Shown here piece after piece: positions 10,123 to 18,621 of a stretch of DNA of 64,000 nucleotides (position 1 is the first letter of the stretch; each line of letters opens with the position of its first letter). The DNA lies in contig NZ_AUJP01000021.1 in assembly GCF_000424285.1 (NCBI RefSeq), positions 23,134 through 87,133 on the forward strand. Direction: 5' to 3'. The position numbers and the translations under genes are program-made. The notes under the pieces are model-generated. The model was not told the DNA's origin. It was given only the letters and a program-made list of their open reading frames with translations, and did no database searches. The stretch comes from Butyrivibrio sp. MB2005 (GTDB taxonomy: Bacteria > Bacillota > Clostridia > Lachnospirales > Lachnospiraceae).

Positions 10123-10857
10123 TTATTTTGTCTCGGTATCCTTCAAACCGCCAAACTTACGGTTACGTCCTGCATAGGCATCAACTGCCTTCTGAAGCTC
10201 TTCCTTATCAAAATCAGGCCATGCAATATCAGTGTAATAAAACTCTGTATATGCACACTGCCAAAGAAGGAAGTTACTGAGTCTCTGCTCACCGCAGGTA
10301 CGGATGAGGAGATCGGGATCAGGTATATTACCTGTATCCAGTTTCTGTGAAATCATCTCCTCTGTAATATCCTCAGGTGAGAGTTTTCCATCCTTGCAAT
10401 CAGCTGCTATTGTTCTTACGGCGCGAACTATCTCATCACGGCTTCCGTAGTTAATAGCTATAGTAAAAGTAAGTCCGGTGTTACCTGCAGTAGCAGTCTC
10501 AAGCTCTTCGATGGCTTCTCTGATATCCTCAGAGAGACGTGAACGCTCGCCGATAACCTGACAGCGAACATTATTCTTCATGGACTTCTTGATACTGGTC
10601 TTCAAATACTGACGGAGGATCTTCATAAGTGCAGCAACCTCTGTCTCAGGTCTGTTCCAGTTCTCAGTGGAAAAAGCATATACTGTCAGATACTTTATTC
10701 CCATATCTCTGGCAACAACCAGTATGTCCTCTACAGCCTTGGCACCCTGCATATGTCCATAATTCCTGGGCATACCCTTTGCCTTGGCCCAACGTCCGTT
10801 ACCATCAAGGATTATTGCTACATGTTCCGGAATCTTACTCATTTCTTCCATATTCAT
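10123..10857 (-). CDS. uppS: Isoprenyl transferase (undecaprenyl diphosphate synthase)
   Basis: A cis-prenyltransferase that extends farnesyl diphosphate with IPP to the C55 carrier lipid needed for peptidoglycan and wall polymers. The signature HVAIILDGNGRWAK contains catalytic Asp18, and the C-terminal motif DLLIRTCGEQRLSNFLLWQ closes the substrate site; 244 aa is typical. Three start codons lie close together (MNMEEMSK); AGGA is best spaced for the second ATG at 10851, so the first two residues may be absent. It is separated from frr by a hairpin terminator at 10931-10964 and may start a new transcript. Confidence 0.95.
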   Translation of the reverse strand: MNMEEMSKIPEHVAIILDGNGRWAKAKGMPRNYGHMQGAKAVEDILVVARDMGIKYLTVYAFSTENWNRPETEVAALMKILRQYLKTSIKKSMKNNVRCQVIGERSRLSEDIREAIEELETATAGNTGLTFTIAINYGSRDEIVRAVRTIAADCKDGKLSPEDITEEMISQKLDTGNIPDPDLLIRTCGEQRLSNFLLWQCAYTEFYYTDIAWPDFDKEELQKAVDAYAGRNRKFGGLKDTETK

Positions 10858-10930
10858 ATTCCTATCTTCAAAAATAAAGTTTTAAGTTCTCTGGATTTTC
10901 TCAAAGCAAACCAAATGATTTCCTATGAGA

Positions 10931-10964
10931 TAAAAGTCAGAGCCTGTGATGTCCCCACAGGCTC
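10931..10964 (-). terminator. Intrinsic terminator after frr
   Basis: A perfect 9-bp stem, GAGCCTGTG/CACAGGCTC, with a 7-nt loop is followed in the leftward direction by GACTTTTA. The U-run is short, so termination may be partial, allowing read-through into uppS. Confidence 0.6.
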
Positions 10965-11002
10965 CAACATTGATTGTTATTTAATACTTATGATAACAAC
11001 TA

Positions 11003-11554
11003 TTATACAGTCATTATCTCTTTGCTCTTCTCTTCTACAGCGCCGTCAATCTTCTTGATGAACTGGTCTGTAAGCTTCTGAAGATCTTCCTCAAGCTCAG
11101 CTATCTCATCCTCTGAAACATCTGTGCCCTTAAGCTTCTTGAAGGCATCATTACCATCACGACGAATGTTTCTGATGGCTACCTTAGAGTCTTCACCCTT
11201 TTTCTTGATGTCCTTTGCAAGCTGTTTTCTTCTCTCCTCTGTAAGCTCAGGGAAAACAAGTCTTATAACATTACCATCATTGCTGGGTGTGATTCCAACA
11301 TCTGATGCCATGATAGCTTTCTCGATATCCTTAATAAGGCTCTTATCCCAGGGTGCAATCTGAATCATGCGCGCTTCGGGAATTGAAACGTTACCTACCT
11401 GCTGAATGGGTGTAGGTGTTCCGTAATAGTCAACCTTCACCTTATCGAGAACATGAGGATTTGCTCTGCCTGCACGTACTGCAGCAAGATCAGCTACAAG
11501 GAAATCATAAGCTTTTGTCATTTTCGCTTCATAAGGCTTAACTTTCTCATTCAT
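11003..11554 (-). CDS. frr: Ribosome recycling factor
   Basis: RRF splits post-termination ribosomes together with EF-G. The 183-aa protein has the full family layout: the long three-helix bundle (DFLVADLAAVRAGRANPHVL near the start, ERRKQLAKDIKKKGEDSKVA later) with the small inserted beta domain (VDYYGTPTPIQQVGNV). An in-frame ATG at 11572 was rejected because the strong GGAGG site falls inside that extension and is spaced 8 nt from the ATG at 11554. It follows pyrH by 20 bp. Confidence 0.96.
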   Translation of the reverse strand: MNEKVKPYEAKMTKAYDFLVADLAAVRAGRANPHVLDKVKVDYYGTPTPIQQVGNVSIPEARMIQIAPWDKSLIKDIEKAIMASDVGITPSNDGNVIRLVFPELTEERRKQLAKDIKKKGEDSKVAIRNIRRDGNDAFKKLKGTDVSEDEIAELEEDLQKLTDQFIKKIDGAVEEKSKEIMTV

Positions 11555-11574
11555 ACCATTGTCCTCCAACATAA

Positions 11575-12267
11575 TCAGGCTGTTACTGTGGTTCCGTTAA
11601 AGTTACCACTCTCTGCCTTAATTATACTATTTTCTTCCTGTAATGCGAATACCCGCATAGGAATATGGTTCTCCATTACCATAATGGAAGCTGTCATATC
11701 GACAACCTGAAGGCCCTGCTTTACAACATCTTCAATGCTAATCTCATCATAGCGCTTAGCATTAGGATTAGTTGCAGGATCGCTGTCATATACTCCGTCG
11801 ATTGCTTTTGCAAGGAGCATTACATCAGCTTCGATCTCGATAGCTCTGAGAGCCGCACCTGTATCCGTTGAGAAGTAAGGATGGCCTGTGCCGCCTGCGA
11901 AGAATACTACCATTCCTTTTTCAAAATACTTATTTGCTCTGTCCTTTGAGAAAAGCTTGGTAAATGAGCCGCATTCAAAAGGTGTGAGGATGTTTGTCAT
12001 CATACCTACGCTTCTGAAAATCTCAGAAACATAGATGCAGTTCATAACCGTTGCCAGCATTCCGATCTGGTCTGCCTTAACACGGTCGATATTCTCACTG
12101 GTTCTTCCTCTCCAGAAATTACCACCGCCGATAACGATACCAACCTGAGTTCCTTTATCAACAAGTTCCTTAACCTGAAGAGCAACCTGACGAACAGTAG
12201 GCTCGTCAAATCCTGTCTTATTGGGGCCGGCAAGAGCCTCGCCACTAAGCTTTAATAAAATTCTCAT
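11575..12267 (-). CDS. pyrH: Uridylate kinase (UMP kinase)
   Basis: PyrH phosphorylates UMP to UDP with ATP. It belongs to the amino-acid-kinase fold, not the NMP kinases. At the N-terminus LLKLSGEALAG and IVIGGGNFWRGR bind phosphates, and DSDPATNPNAKRYDEIS is the ATP-side motif. It is 230 aa, a few residues shorter at the N-terminus than usual. The ATG overlaps the bactofilin stop by one base (TAATG), implying translational coupling. An AAGGG site lies inside the end of the bactofilin gene. Confidence 0.96.
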   Translation of the reverse strand: MRILLKLSGEALAGPNKTGFDEPTVRQVALQVKELVDKGTQVGIVIGGGNFWRGRTSENIDRVKADQIGMLATVMNCIYVSEIFRSVGMMTNILTPFECGSFTKLFSKDRANKYFEKGMVVFFAGGTGHPYFSTDTGAALRAIEIEADVMLLAKAIDGVYDSDPATNPNAKRYDEISIEDVVKQGLQVVDMTASIMVMENHIPMRVFALQEENSIIKAESGNFNGTTVTA

Positions 12268-13229
12268 TATTTTGTTCCCTTAAGTCCTTCAAAGAATGCA
12301 GAAGGATTAACCTCAGCATAAGCCTGTGAGCAGTTACCTTCGATAACAGCACCGTTGTTGATCTGTACTGACTGAGACTTAATGTTACCCATAACAATTG
12401 CTGTTGTATCAAGAACTACAGGTCCGGGTACATCGATGTCACCCTTTACAGCGCCTGCGATTACTGCGCTTGTAGCGAAGATGTTACCGATAACTACTGT
12501 GCTCTGTCCGATCTTAACGCTACCCTGACTGCGAACCTCACCTGTGATTCTTGCTGCCTCAGCGTAAATCTCTGCTGCCTTTGAATCACCCTCGATCTCA
12601 CCTGTTACGTTAAGCTTACCAAGACATGTTACATTACCTGCAATCTTACCAACGAGCTCAAGTGAGCCTGTAGTCTCAAGGTTACCGACAATTTTCATAC
12701 CCTCTGTAATGCTGGCTGTCTCATCTGTAGGTGTCTGCTGCTGAATATCCATTGTTTCAAATCCCCCGTTATTTCTTTTTGTATTTGTTGGTGCTTCATA
12801 TTTAACTTCTTCGCGAACCGGAACCTCTTCCTCCTTCTCAGTCTCAACTACTGAACTGAGAGACTCTGTAAGGTCTGCAACAGTCTCTGCCTTAGGAACT
12901 GTCTCTACGCTTACTTCAGGAATAACATCCGCAATTGAAGAGTCTTCTGCCTTTTCTTCGATCTCTTCCTTGATCTCTTCTTTAATCTCTTCACTGATTA
13001 CCGGCTCAGCATCAGCTTTCTTATCAGCCCCATCATCTCCGAGCTCGATTTCATCAAGGTGATCAAGCATTGCATTCAGATCCTTCTTGACCTCTGCCTC
13101 GCTCTTAACAGCGGAAGCGATATCTTCGCTTTTCTGAGGTTTCAGAATCTGTGCATCGTTACTTTCCTCAGGTATGATAGTCTTTGCTGCCTGAGAGAGA
13201 TCACTTTTCAGCTCTGAAAAAAATCCCAT
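12267..13229 (-). CDS. Bactofilin-family protein with long acidic N-terminal extension
   Basis: The C-terminal part (~175-315) is a bactofilin domain: short repeats of the right-handed beta helix (GNLETTGSLELVGKIAGNVT, GEIEGDSKAAEIYAEAARIT, GDIDVPGPVVLDTTAIVMGN). Bactofilins polymerise without nucleotide into membrane-associated filaments that place wall enzymes. The first ~160 residues are a glutamate/alanine/valine-rich, probably disordered region with repeated EEIKEEI. The length of 320 aa is long for the family because of this tail. The start has GGAGG 9 nt upstream. It lies between a polysaccharide deacetylase and pyrH, so it may link wall modification to growth; that is inference. Confidence 0.88.
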   Translation of the reverse strand: MGFFSELKSDLSQAAKTIIPEESNDAQILKPQKSEDIASAVKSEAEVKKDLNAMLDHLDEIELGDDGADKKADAEPVISEEIKEEIKEEIEEKAEDSSIADVIPEVSVETVPKAETVADLTESLSSVVETEKEEEVPVREEVKYEAPTNTKRNNGGFETMDIQQQTPTDETASITEGMKIVGNLETTGSLELVGKIAGNVTCLGKLNVTGEIEGDSKAAEIYAEAARITGEVRSQGSVKIGQSTVVIGNIFATSAVIAGAVKGDIDVPGPVVLDTTAIVMGNIKSQSVQINNGAVIEGNCSQAYAEVNPSAFFEGLKGTK

Positions 13230-13249
13230 TTTTCATTTCCTCCGTTTTC

Positions 13250-14317
13250 TTACTGCAAATTACTGATATGTTGAACCGGTAACGTATCGTCCGTTATCGG
13301 AACTATCACTGTGTTATCAAGTGCCTGTACCTGCTCAATTATCTCAGGTAACGCATCCACCGTCGCCTGCTTGTCTGAGGCGTCGTGTAAAAGTATTATC
13401 GAGTTCTGGAACTTGGGAACCCCGGTCATGACGTTGGTAACTATCAAGTCCTTGGTAATACCGTTCCTGTCATCTCCACTTGCCACATTCCAATCATAAT
13501 ATGTGATATTTTCAAGTGCAAGATAATTAATTAGCTCGCTCATATCGACCTTGCTGACTGTATTGGAGCTGCCTCCGGGGAATCTGTATCTGGTGGACCA
13601 GACTCCTGTGGTCTCATAAAGGAAAGTCTGAAGCTTGTGCAGGTCCTCCTGAAAGCCCTCAAGTGACTCGTAAAGTTCGCTGTATTTGTGACTGTATGAG
13701 TGCATGCCCAGTGTGTGTCCGCTGTCCACTATGCGCTTATATACATCTGTGTACCTGGTATCGGGCTTGCCTGTTACGAAAAAAGTGGCCTTAACATCAT
13801 ATTCATCCAGGACATCAAGAATCTCTCCTGTCTTACTGCTAGGCCCATCATCAAAAGTGATATAAACTCTTCTGACATCATCGCCGACCGTCATATTACC
13901 GTCAGCATTCTCCAAAACCTCTTCCGTCTTCTCATCCTGATTCTCAGATAGGGCTTCCTCCGCGTCTGTCTGGTCTTCTAAAGTCTCCTCGGGTATTGAT
14001 GCAACATCTTCTTCGGGTTGCTCATCGGCAGTGGCAGCTTCTTCTGCCCCGGCGGTGTCCTCCTTCTCCAGAGGCTTGTCATCGCCCTTCCCCCTGGCCA
14101 ATGCGCTCTCTCCGTATTGTTGCTCGTACCATGAAAGCTCTTCTTTTGCCTGATCAAGTCTGGTCTTTATCCTGTCATATCTGATGGCAAGAACAAGACA
14201 TATACAGATCGGAATAATAATAGCACCTGCAATCGATGCAAGAATCAGTCTTCTCAGAAAACGAATGCGCTTTGCACGGTCGACGGAAGGCTTTTGTTCC
14301 TCCCCATTTGTTTGCAT
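13250..14317 (-). CDS. Membrane-anchored polysaccharide deacetylase (NodB domain)
   Basis: An arginine-rich start, one membrane helix (~24-46), a coiled and acidic linker (~50-145) and an extracytoplasmic NodB domain (~150-345). The family removes N-acetyl groups from peptidoglycan or other wall sugars with a divalent metal. The motifs ITFDDGPSS (catalytic Asp and metal Asp), HSYSH (metal His pair) and RFPGGSSN are all present, so activity is expected. It is the first leftward gene before the bactofilin (20-bp gap), so the two are probably co-transcribed. Substrate cannot be told from sequence alone. Confidence 0.9.
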   Translation of the reverse strand: MQTNGEEQKPSVDRAKRIRFLRRLILASIAGAIIIPICICLVLAIRYDRIKTRLDQAKEELSWYEQQYGESALARGKGDDKPLEKEDTAGAEEAATADEQPEEDVASIPEETLEDQTDAEEALSENQDEKTEEVLENADGNMTVGDDVRRVYITFDDGPSSKTGEILDVLDEYDVKATFFVTGKPDTRYTDVYKRIVDSGHTLGMHSYSHKYSELYESLEGFQEDLHKLQTFLYETTGVWSTRYRFPGGSSNTVSKVDMSELINYLALENITYYDWNVASGDDRNGITKDLIVTNVMTGVPKFQNSIILLHDASDKQATVDALPEIIEQVQALDNTVIVPITDDTLPVQHISNLQ

Positions 14318-14555
14318 ATTATTACCACATTTCCAATTTCTATCTACATTACATAGCCAAAAAGCATTATATCATAATTTTACTGCGACCTACAAAACAT
14401 TTTCCAAAAATCAAGTTGGCAAATTCACTAATAATTCCGAAAAAAATTTGGAGCCCGAAAACAGGCCAGTATATATTTTTTTTAGATTCTCTTTATAGGG
14501 TGTTTATCCTCAAATGCTATTCTTATTTTACCAAGAAATACAGGAGGAAACGGGT

Positions 14556-15215
14556 ATGAATAAAATCACAACTCTCATCGTAACAATGGCTTTTTTAGTA
14601 GGGTTATTCACACCTGTACAGGTCAGTGCAAATGTTTCATCACAATCTGACATAGGAATTAAAGCCGAGTATCTTATAAAAGATAGCGACGGATTACATA
14701 CAAGATATGTAGTACTTGCAACCAACAATTCAGGATCAGATGTAACAGTTAATGCAAGCTTCCACGCATTTGATGCAAACGGCTCCGTTATCAAAACCGT
14801 ATACGACAATGCAGAATCCATTAAAAAAGGTCAGGATTTCATAATATACGGACAGTTCAGAAATGAGATCGCCTCAGCTGCATCCGCCATTAAATACGAT
14901 TTTTCAGTAGCCGATGACAATTGTTGCAACTATGACGCCATAGGTCTTGATATCGCACAGGAAGAGGACAATTCCCTGACAGTTACAGGAACCAACTATT
15001 CCAAAGCAGATGTAAATGCAGTAAACGTTCGCGGAATCTTCTACAAGGACGGAACACCGGTAGCATTTGATACCACCAACATTGCAGACACAAGCTACAC
15101 TTTAAGAAGCGGTAATTCAGGAACACAGGAGCTTTGCCAGGTTCCGACAGATTATGACAACTACGTAATAACCTACTCGGCAAGCAGCGTAACACCGAAT
15201 GTAGTCTACAACTGA
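14556..15215 (+). CDS. Small secreted protein, FxLYD-like beta-rich domains, function unknown
   Basis: A 219-aa protein with a classical signal peptide (MNKITTLIVTMAFLVGLFTP, cleavage probably after VSANV or nearby) and no membrane anchor or lipobox. The mature part looks like two tandem beta-sandwich modules (ATNNSGSDVTVNASFHAFDA and TGTNYSKADVNAVNVRGIFY), which resemble FxLYD-type extracellular repeats; I do not recognise a named family with certainty. AGGAGG lies 8 nt before the ATG. It stands alone on the plus strand and ends at a strong terminator. Confidence 0.7.
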   Translation: MNKITTLIVTMAFLVGLFTPVQVSANVSSQSDIGIKAEYLIKDSDGLHTRYVVLATNNSGSDVTVNASFHAFDANGSVIKTVYDNAESIKKGQDFIIYGQFRNEIASAASAIKYDFSVADDNCCNYDAIGLDIAQEEDNSLTVTGTNYSKADVNAVNVRGIFYKDGTPVAFDTTNIADTSYTLRSGNSGTQELCQVPTDYDNYVITYSASSVTPNVVYN

Positions 15216-15235
15216 TAAATAAAACGACATCATTA

Positions 15236-15275
15236 AGGGCCCCGGAATTGCATTTCGCAATTTGTCCGGGGCCCT
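15236..15275. terminator. Strong bidirectional terminator
   Basis: AGGGCCCCGGA pairs perfectly with TCCGGGGCCCT, and TTGC/GCAA pairs inside. It lies between the convergent ends of the secreted-protein gene and truA, so it probably stops transcripts from both sides. Confidence 0.8.
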
Positions 15276-15287
15276 ATTCTATTTCAC

Positions 15288-16040
15288 TTAATAATCCACT
15301 TTCATAAGGCACAGTCCCTGAGGCGGAGCCGTAGGACCTGCTTTTTGTCTGTCGCAGGCTTCAATGATATCCTTCATTGCTGCCGGCTCGATATTGCCAT
15401 AGCCAACCTCAAGCAGTGTTCCTGTCATTATTCTGACCATGTTCTGCAAAAATCCGTTGCCGTGAAAATAGAACCTGATCTGAGGACCGCTCTCCTCGAT
15501 CTTGATGTTATCAACACAGCGAACCGTGGATTTTTTCATGCGGGTATTGCCGCAAAAGCTCTTAAAATCATGGGTTCCGACTATGTATTTCGCAGCCTCT
15601 TCCATGAGAGCAACATCCGGCTTCTGTTCAAGAACGGTGACATATTTCCTGTCAAAAACAGGCTTGGTATCACCAAAATAACAGGTGTATCTGTAGGTCT
15701 TGCCAAGAGCATTGTAGCGGCTGTGGAATCTGTCAGAACAGATTCTCACATCATTGATGCTGATATCCTCAGGCAGATACTGGTTCATATACCTTAAAAT
15801 CTCTTCCTCGGTAAAAACCGTATCCAGTATAGCGTTGGCAGTCATGGCTCTTGCATGAACTCCCGCATCTGTTCTTCCCGCACCGATTACCTGTACATTT
15901 TCACCTTCAGACATGCCTACCATTCTGCTGAGCACCGACTCCAGCTTGCCCTGAATGGTCATATCCTTATTGGGTTGTTTCTCCCAGCCATAAAACCTTG
16001 TTCCGTCATAGCTGAGTACAAATTTATAATTACGTTTCAT
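15288..16040 (-). CDS. truA: tRNA pseudouridine(38-40) synthase
   Basis: TruA converts uridines 38-40 of tRNA anticodon stems to pseudouridine. The catalytic aspartate lies in the motif GAGRTDAGVHARAM (~53-66). The N-terminal VLSYDGTRFYGW and the C-terminal GNGFLQNMVRIMTGTLLEVG are also family hallmarks, and 250 aa is normal. It is the downstream gene of a leftward run starting with thrH; the 21-bp gap suggests co-transcription. Confidence 0.96.
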   Translation of the reverse strand: MKRNYKFVLSYDGTRFYGWEKQPNKDMTIQGKLESVLSRMVGMSEGENVQVIGAGRTDAGVHARAMTANAILDTVFTEEEILRYMNQYLPEDISINDVRICSDRFHSRYNALGKTYRYTCYFGDTKPVFDRKYVTVLEQKPDVALMEEAAKYIVGTHDFKSFCGNTRMKKSTVRCVDNIKIEESGPQIRFYFHGNGFLQNMVRIMTGTLLEVGYGNIEPAAMKDIIEACDRQKAGPTAPPQGLCLMKVDY

Positions 16041-16061
16041 AATCCATCCGATTCCGGCGTA

Positions 16062-16667
16062 TTATTTAGCCAGCTGCTCCTTAATAGCGCTAAGAAGCTC
16101 ATCATAACTCTCAAAAGCAGGGAACTGAGGATAATCCTTCTTAATCTGATCTGTAGTTCTGAAAAGGAATCCTGCCTTACTTGCCTCGATCATGCCAAGG
16201 TCGTTGAAGCTGTCACCGCTGGCGATAGTATCAAATCCGATACTCTGAAGTGCCTTAACTGTAGTAAGCTTACCCTTATCGCAGCGCATCTTAAAGCCAG
16301 TGATCTCGCCATTATCAGCAACCTCAAGTGAGTTACAGAAAATTGTGGGCCATCCAAGCTTCTTCATAAGAGGTGTTGCGAACTGTGTGAAGGTATCGCT
16401 AAGAATGATAACCTGTGTTATAGATTTGAGTTCATCAAGGAATTCCTTTGCGCCCGGCAGCGGATCAATCGTAGCGATTGTATCCTGAATCTCTTTAAGA
16501 CCAAGACCGTGCTCTTTAAGAATGTCAATTCTGTATTTCATGAGCTTGTCATAGTCAGGCTCATCTCTGGTAGTTCTCTTAAGCTCCGGGATTCCTGTTG
16601 CTTCAGCAAAAGCAATCCAGATCTCGGGAACCAAAACACCTTCCAAATCCAAACAGGTTACGTACAT
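16062..16667 (-). CDS. thrH: ThrH-type HAD phosphatase (phosphoserine phosphatase / homoserine phosphotransferase)
   Basis: Almost the whole 201-aa sequence follows the ThrH pattern: CLDLEGVLVPEIWIAFAEAT at the start, ILSDTF (motif II), then GDSFNDLGMIEASKAGFLF (motif IV). The nucleophile motif is DLE (Asp7, Glu9) rather than the DxD of most HAD phosphatases, as is known for Pseudomonas ThrH. That enzyme moves phosphate from phosphoserine to homoserine or hydrolyses it; the balance here cannot be seen. AGGAGG is 7 nt before the start. Confidence 0.9.
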   Translation of the reverse strand: MYVTCLDLEGVLVPEIWIAFAEATGIPELKRTTRDEPDYDKLMKYRIDILKEHGLGLKEIQDTIATIDPLPGAKEFLDELKSITQVIILSDTFTQFATPLMKKLGWPTIFCNSLEVADNGEITGFKMRCDKGKLTTVKALQSIGFDTIASGDSFNDLGMIEASKAGFLFRTTDQIKKDYPQFPAFESYDELLSAIKEQLAK

Positions 16668-16751
16668 TTTTCATCCTCCTCGCGTGCTAAACTATTCATA
16701 ATCAACTTTTTAGTAGTTTATCATACTTTCCGGAAAAGTGAATAAAAATAC

Positions 16752-17933
16752 CTATTTTCTGTATAGGAATTTTCTGGCTGCAGCAAGGGCAATCTTGTAA
16801 TAGAAAGGATTAAGCGCCTTATCTGCATTCTTAAGCTCCTGTCTGATATTTATATGCTGAGGGCAGTGACTCTCGCACTTGCCGCATTCTATGCACTGTG
16901 AGGGAAGTCCCGGTTCCTTGCGCATTCCTACAATTCGGAAAAACTCCTGTCTGCCGGTTCCCTTGTTATCCATATACATAGCGTTATAGCATCTGAATGT
17001 ACTCGGAATATCGACACCCTTCGGACAGGGCATACAATATCCGCAGCCGGTACATCCAACCTTCAAACGTTCATTTATGCTGGCCTTAATCTGATCTATC
17101 AGCTGGAAATCCTTCTCGGTGAACTCGCCGGCCTCTACTTCGGATGCTACTCTGCAGTTCTCCTCTACCATTTCGACAGAATTCATGCCTGACAAAACGC
17201 AGGTAACCTGGGGCTGATCCCAAAGCCATCTGAAGGCAAGTTCTGCTGCAGATCTGTGCTTCTCATCCTCTGCAATAAGCTTTTTAGCTTTTTCAGGCAA
17301 AAGATCAACCAGTTTTCCGCCGCGAAGAGGCTCCATGATAATAACAGGGATACCCTTTTCGCCTGCTGCTTCAAGGCCCTTCCTTCCGGCCTGTGATACC
17401 TCGTCAAGATAGTTATACTGAATCTGACAGAAATCCCAGTCATAGGCATTTAGAATCTCTATGAACATCTCGGAATTTCCATGAAAAGAAAAGCCTATGT
17501 GCTTTATTTCACCGGAGGCTTTCTTCTCTGCTATCCATTCCTCTATACCGAGCTTTTTAAGCTTTTCCCAGGCATTTATGTCTGAAAGCATGTGCATTAA
17601 ATAATAGTCGATATAGTTAGTACGAAGGCGCGAACATTGCTCCTTAAAGTACTTCTCGATAGCATCTTTATTTGCAATAAGATATTGTGGGAGCTTTGTG
17701 GCAACCTGGATCTTCTCTCTGATGTGATTCTTCTCGAAAATCTCACCTATTGCCACTTCGCTTCCCGGATAAATGTAAGCCGTATCGTAGTAATTTACTC
17801 CAAGTTCATAGGCTCTCATTATCTCCTTCTCGGCTTTTTCCATATCGATGCCGGCGCCTTTTCTTGTAAAGCGCATGCATCCGAATCCGAGTAAAGAGAT
17901 GTCTCCACCCTGTCTGTTTTTTCTGTATTTCAT
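16752..17933 (-). CDS. Aldo/keto reductase with C-terminal 4Fe-4S domain
   Basis: A 393-aa oxidoreductase: an AKR TIM barrel (~1-290), with MRFTRKGAGIDMEKAEKEI and the catalytic tyrosine segment NYYDTAYIYPGSE, fused to a ferredoxin-like tail. Cysteine clusters CTGCGYCMPCPKG and CIECGKCESHCPQ provide up to two 4Fe-4S sites. This AKR-ferredoxin architecture is common in anaerobic clostridia and is thought to use electrons through the clusters, but the substrate is unknown. AAGGAGAGGG precedes the ATG. The next gene leftward (thrH) is 84 bp away. Confidence 0.9.
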   Translation of the reverse strand: MKYRKNRQGGDISLLGFGCMRFTRKGAGIDMEKAEKEIMRAYELGVNYYDTAYIYPGSEVAIGEIFEKNHIREKIQVATKLPQYLIANKDAIEKYFKEQCSRLRTNYIDYYLMHMLSDINAWEKLKKLGIEEWIAEKKASGEIKHIGFSFHGNSEMFIEILNAYDWDFCQIQYNYLDEVSQAGRKGLEAAGEKGIPVIIMEPLRGGKLVDLLPEKAKKLIAEDEKHRSAAELAFRWLWDQPQVTCVLSGMNSVEMVEENCRVASEVEAGEFTEKDFQLIDQIKASINERLKVGCTGCGYCMPCPKGVDIPSTFRCYNAMYMDNKGTGRQEFFRIVGMRKEPGLPSQCIECGKCESHCPQHINIRQELKNADKALNPFYYKIALAAARKFLYRK

Positions 17934-17950
17934 ACCCTCTCCTTAGTTAT

Positions 17951-18493
17951 TTACATGAGTTTTGCTACACAAGCAGCAACATTCTCCATCTTCTCTGTGG
18001 GCTCGAATCTTGCTACAACCTCACCGTTTCTGTCTACAACAAACTTTGTGAAGTTCCACTTGATATCAGGATTATTCTTGTAGTCCTTATCGATCTTCTT
18101 GAGCATAACACCCATTGCAAGTGCAGCAGGTCCTTTTCCGAAGCCTTCAAAGCCCTTCTGCTCCTTAAGGAATCTGTAAAGATCAAGCTGGTTCTCGCCG
18201 TTTACATCAGACTTCTTCATCTGAGGGAACTTGGTGTTGTAATGAAGTGTGCAGAACTCGTGAATTTCCTCATCAGTCCCCGGTGTCTGGCCTGCGAACT
18301 GATTGCAGGGAATATCAAGAACCTCAAAGCCCTGATCGTGGAATTTCTCGTACATATCCTCGATATCCTTGTAATGAGGTGTGAAACCGCAGCCTGTAGC
18401 TGTATTAACTACGAGAACTACCTTTCCCTTGTAATCTGCCATTGAAACTGTCTCGCCCTGTGCGTTTGTTACTGAATAATCGTAGAATCCCAT
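17951..18493 (-). CDS. Glutathione-peroxidase-like thiol peroxidase (BsaA/Gpx family)
   Basis: A 180-aa thioredoxin-fold peroxidase that reduces hydroperoxides. The peroxidatic residue is Cys35 in VNTATGCGFTPHY (Cys in place of selenocysteine); the conserved Gln and Trp-Asn motifs appear in IPCNQFAGQ and KWNFTKFVVDRNG. Bacterial members usually take electrons from thioredoxin rather than glutathione. The start at 18493 has GGAGG 5 nt upstream; the in-frame extension to 18565 lacks a site and is not conserved. It precedes the AKR gene by 17 bp, suggesting a shared redox-protection transcript. Confidence 0.93.
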   Translation of the reverse strand: MGFYDYSVTNAQGETVSMADYKGKVVLVVNTATGCGFTPHYKDIEDMYEKFHDQGFEVLDIPCNQFAGQTPGTDEEIHEFCTLHYNTKFPQMKKSDVNGENQLDLYRFLKEQKGFEGFGKGPAALAMGVMLKKIDKDYKNNPDIKWNFTKFVVDRNGEVVARFEPTEKMENVAACVAKLM

Positions 18494-18621
18494 AATGACC
18501 TCCATGAAAAAATGAATCTCTTTGTGAATTATCAATGTTATTTCAAAAAATGTTTTGTTAATCACCTTTATGATTTAATGAAATTATATTGCGTGCAATT
18601 CATTTTGTCAAGGTCCTTATT

